In this document: in pieces, positions 61,466-64,000 of the stretch
Numbering within the stretch: position 1 is the first letter of the stretch
Layout: every line of letters begins with the position of its first letter
Assembly: GCF_012317045.1 (NCBI RefSeq)
Contig: NZ_CP051154.1
Coordinates: 3,720,001 to 3,784,000 of the forward strand
Direction of reading: 5' to 3'
Length of the DNA: 64,000 nucleotides
From: Leifsonia sp. PS1209
GTDB taxonomy: Bacteria > Actinomycetota > Actinomycetes > Actinomycetales > Microbacteriaceae
The notes under the pieces: model-generated
What the model was told of the DNA's origin: nothing
The model's database searches: none
The model's input: the letters and a program-made list of their open reading frames with translations, nothing else
Made by a program: the position numbers and the translations under genes

Positions 61466-62941
61466 TCAGCGTTCGGTGGTGAGGGAGAGGGAGGCGGCGT
61501 TGTGGGAGGCGGCTGGCGCCATCTCCCAGAAGTCGAACCGCCGGACGAGCGTGTCACCCCGGACGCCGGCGAGCCGGATCCCGGTGGCATCGTGGCGAGT
61601 GGGGTACACCCGAGCGGCAAGGGGGGTGCCGTTGGCGAAGATCTCCAGGGCGGACCGGTCGATCAGGATGCGCAGGTGAAGCGCGCCGTCTTCGATCTCG
61701 ATCTCTCCGCCGAGAGGCGTGCTGTCCGTCGGGGTGAGTGAACTCCGGCTGCGGTCCAGGGCGATCGTCCGGCGGTCGACGTCGATGGTGAGGCTGGTGA
61801 CCTCGGCGCCGTCGGGGCTACGGAGCAGGTCGACCTGCACGATGGTCCCGGGCTCGACGGCGAGTTCCAGCTCCAGGTCGGCGGCTCCGGCGGCATCCAG
61901 CACCATGTCCTGACCGGCGGTCAGAGACTGTGCGGCGACGCTCGTGTGCGCAGCTCGGATCCCGGTGAGCTCGGGGACCGGAGCGTGGTGCAGCCTCCCG
62001 GAGGGGGTCAGGCTGAGCACGCGGGCGACGCTGAGGACTCCGGACCATCCGGCCTCGCCGGTCTGCCGGTCGTCGCGGCCCTCCTGCATCCAGCCCATGA
62101 TGATGCGGCGGCCGCTCTCGTCGCGGAAGCTCTGAGGTGCATAGAAGTGGCGCAGCCCGAGGTCGAGGGGGCGCACCTCCTGCGGAGTGAACACGCCGTC
62201 GGCGTAGCTGCCGGTGAAGTAGATGGGATAGTGGGTGTCGCCTTCGTCCCAGACGGACACGACGAGGATGTGGGTGCCGTCGAGCTCGAACAGGTCGACG
62301 CACTCCCACATGGTGCCGGTCCACAGCGGCTCGGCGTCGGAGGCGCTGCCGACCAGGATCGGGCCGCGATAGGTCCAGCTGCGCAGATCCGGCGATTCGT
62401 AGAGCAGCGCCGCACCACCGATGCCGCGGAATCCGCTGCCGATCAGCTGGAACCACGTGTCTCCCTTCCGCCACACGCAGTGATCCCGGAAGGCGGTGAC
62501 GTCGGTCCCGACAGGGGGGCCGGAGAGCACCGGATTGGCCGGGTCCTTCGTCCACGTGTCGAGGGTGCTGTCACCGATGGCGAGGCAGGGCAGCTGGACG
62601 TCGCCGGCGTGACCGGAGTAGACGATGGTCGGCACGCCGTCGTCGTCGACCAGGACGCCGGACCAGCATCCGTCACGGTCGGGGCCGTCGGCGTCGGGGG
62701 TCAGCGCGATCGGCCGGTCCTGCCAGTTCACCAAGTCTGTGCTGGTGGCGTGCCCCCACAGGATGTTCGCGTGGCGAGGCGCATCGGGATTGAACTGATA
62801 GAAGAGGTGGTAGGTGCCGTCCCACTGGGAGAGCCCGTTCGGGTCGTTCAGCCAGCCGGTCGGCGCGCCGAAGTGGAAGCGCGGTCGGGCGGGGTCGTTG
62901 TCGTATGCGAGGCGGCGGGGCACGAGGGCGCTGTCGGTCAC
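61466..62941 (-). CDS. Glycoside hydrolase family 32 (beta-fructosidase/sucrose hydrolase)
   Basis: The 491-residue enzyme has a five-bladed propeller (about 15-320) with nucleophile Asp33 in WLNDPNGL and an acid/base Glu in MWECVDLFEL; the usual RDP motif reads RDH (TAFRDHCVW). A C-terminal beta-sandwich (about 350-490) follows. It has no signal peptide, so it cleaves sucrose or fructo-oligosaccharides after import by the ABC system encoded upstream. GTG 62941 overlaps the ABC ATPase stop (GTGA). Confidence 0.92.
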   Translation of the reverse strand: MTDSALVPRRLAYDNDPARPRFHFGAPTGWLNDPNGLSQWDGTYHLFYQFNPDAPRHANILWGHATSTDLVNWQDRPIALTPDADGPDRDGCWSGVLVDDDGVPTIVYSGHAGDVQLPCLAIGDSTLDTWTKDPANPVLSGPPVGTDVTAFRDHCVWRKGDTWFQLIGSGFRGIGGAALLYESPDLRSWTYRGPILVGSASDAEPLWTGTMWECVDLFELDGTHILVVSVWDEGDTHYPIYFTGSYADGVFTPQEVRPLDLGLRHFYAPQSFRDESGRRIIMGWMQEGRDDRQTGEAGWSGVLSVARVLSLTPSGRLHHAPVPELTGIRAAHTSVAAQSLTAGQDMVLDAAGAADLELELAVEPGTIVQVDLLRSPDGAEVTSLTIDVDRRTIALDRSRSSLTPTDSTPLGGEIEIEDGALHLRILIDRSALEIFANGTPLAARVYPTRHDATGIRLAGVRGDTLVRRFDFWEMAPAASHNAASLSLTTER

Positions 62942-63912
62942 GTGGTTGCTCCTGAGGTGGTCTGGGTGGCCGGAAGGTCGCTGGTGGCAACCCAGTGGTC
63001 GGCGCTGATTCGGGTGCGGTCGAGGTCGGGGCTGGTCTTCACGGCCTTCACCCACGCCGTGGGCGTGCGGTTGGCGATGAGCTCAGCGATGGTCGCGCGC
63101 GTCTGCGCGCGCTCGTCCTTCTCGTACCGGGTGGTGCGTTCGGGGTCGGGGGCCGCGGAGACCAGAAGCTGGGTGTACGGGTGGATGGGGTTGTCCATCA
63201 CGACGCCGCTCGCGCCTCCCTCGACGAAGGATCCGCGCAGCATGACGATCGTGGTGTCGGCGATGAAGCGGGCCGATGCGAGGTCGTGGGTGATGTAGAG
63301 GATGGAGATGCCGCGCTCGTCGCGGAGCTTCTTCATCAGCTGCAGCACCCCCATCCGCACGGAGACATCGAGCATCGAGGTGGGCTCGTCGGCAAGGATC
63401 ACCTGCGGTTCCGCGGCCAGGGCACGGGCGAGCGAGACGCGCTGTCGCTGGCCACCGGAGAGTTCGTGCGGGTAGCGGTCGAGGAACGCGGGATCCAGTT
63501 CGACGGAGGTCATCAGGTCGGCCAGTACGGCGTCCATGTCCTTGCGCGGCTTCCGTCCGGAGTGGATCAGGACGGCCCTCTCCAGGAAGTGGCGGATGCG
63601 GTGGGAGGGGTTGAGGGAGCCGAAAGGGTCCTGGAACACCATCTGGACCGCGCCGCGGTAGCGGCGGGATGCGCGCTTGGGCTCGGACTGCAGGATGTCG
63701 GTCCCGTCGAGCAGTATCGAGCCGGCACTCGGCGATTCCAGCCGTGCCAGCATTCGGGCGACTGTGCTCTTGCCGCTGCCCGATTCACCGACGAGGGCGA
63801 GGATCTCTCCCGTATGGAGGTCGAAGTTGACGTCGTTCACGGCGACGTTCTCGCTGCGCGAGAACAGGCCGCCCTGGTGGAAGCTCTTGGAGAGCCCACG
63901 CACCGAGATCAC
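62938..63912 (-). CDS. ABC transporter ATP-binding protein, oligopeptide/oligosaccharide type (DppF-like)
   Basis: The 324-residue ATPase has Walker A GESGSGKST (43-50), signature LSGGQRQRVSLARAL, Walker B VILADEPTSMLDVS, and an oligopeptide-transporter C-terminal extension (about 235-324) of the OppF/DppF type. In this operon such an importer would bring in fructosides, since peptide-type ABC systems also import oligosaccharides in actinobacteria. GTG 63912 overlaps the upstream gene's stop. Confidence 0.9.
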   Translation of the reverse strand: MISVRGLSKSFHQGGLFSRSENVAVNDVNFDLHTGEILALVGESGSGKSTVARMLARLESPSAGSILLDGTDILQSEPKRASRRYRGAVQMVFQDPFGSLNPSHRIRHFLERAVLIHSGRKPRKDMDAVLADLMTSVELDPAFLDRYPHELSGGQRQRVSLARALAAEPQVILADEPTSMLDVSVRMGVLQLMKKLRDERGISILYITHDLASARFIADTTIVMLRGSFVEGGASGVVMDNPIHPYTQLLVSAAPDPERTTRYEKDERAQTRATIAELIANRTPTAWVKAVKTSPDLDRTRISADHWVATSDLPATQTTSGATT

Positions 63913-64000
63913 GACATCGCGATCGTCTCCGCTCTCTGGCCGCCGCGCCGGATTGTGCTCGGCGGTGCCGCGGCTGACGGGAGGGAAGGCGGCGATGAGT
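63909..64000 (-). CDS. Partial upstream gene of the ABC operon
   Basis: A reading frame is open from the right edge to TGA at 63911-63909. The visible 29 codons (ending ETIAMS) make a polar tail without a recognisable domain. Its stop overlaps the GTG of the ATPase gene, so it belongs to the same operon; by usual order it should be the companion DppD-like ATPase. Confidence 0.5.
   Translation of the reverse strand, partial: SSPPSLPSAAAPPSTIRRGGQRAETIAMS

Overview
The window is about 64 kb of high-GC actinobacterial chromosome. Gene families, GTG starts, 4-base ATGA/GTGA overlaps, many apparently leaderless genes and the recurring GGATGC/GCATCC hexamer point to the family Microbacteriaceae (Leifsonia-like). 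That placement is inferred from memory of gene content, not from a search. No rRNA, CRISPR array, insertion sequence or integrase was seen. One tRNA gene, tRNA-Gly(CCC), is present.

Layout: 0-16 kb carries a DUF1048/ABC exporter operon, a glutaminase-MFS operon, a MerR-led membrane-protein operon, two GNAT acetyltransferases, a LysE exporter, an MFS/AraC pair, an MFS_3 transporter, an RsmC-like rRNA methyltransferase, CorA, and a secreted DUF2599 protein followed by a small membrane protein. 16-24 kb holds a LacI-controlled glycoside locus (GH3 plus transporter, two operator copies 60 bp apart) and the threonine catabolic pair kbl-tdh. 24-28 kb is the dnaK-grpE-dnaJ-hspR heat-shock operon with two HAIR operators around its promoter and a strong hairpin between grpE and dnaJ. 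28-36 kb has a C39-like peptidase, a small alarmone synthetase, transporters, a NUDIX hydrolase, an ECF42-type sigma factor with its DGPF/YCII partner, and a divergent pair of MarR-like regulators with histidine-rich insertions.

36-47 kb has idi, a ParB-C-like RHH protein beside a perfect DnaA box, trpS behind a Trp-Trp-Trp leader peptide attenuator, an NmrA-like reductase, a DppA-like peptidase, a membrane-anchored esterase, dcd, and an MmyB-type regulator divergent from an MFS-dehydrogenase-cupin-carboxymuconolactone decarboxylase operon. 47-50 kb is a sulfane-sulfur module: a CoA-disulfide reductase/rhodanese fusion, a small Cys protein and a CstR-like repressor, with two ATACCC-N4-GGGTAT-type operators. 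50-59 kb looks accessory: an ABC exporter, a CtaG/CcdA/SCO-TlpA redox operon, a frameshifted FAD monooxygenase, an ICMT-like methyltransferase, a MarR repressor and a CLC channel. The palindrome TGCAAC-N-GTTGCA occurs at both the ctaG promoter and the marR/clc promoter region, suggesting one repressor controls both. After tRNA-Gly, 59-64 kb is a beta-fructoside utilisation operon (ABC ATPases, GH32, aldo/keto reductase, fructokinase) running off the right edge.

The signals that seem least routine are: the trpS attenuator, whose leader peptide appears leaderless; a three-member family of about 61-65 nt palindromes with compensatory stem changes; the paired His-rich MarR regulators; and the shared MarR palindrome linking the redox operon to the CLC gene.
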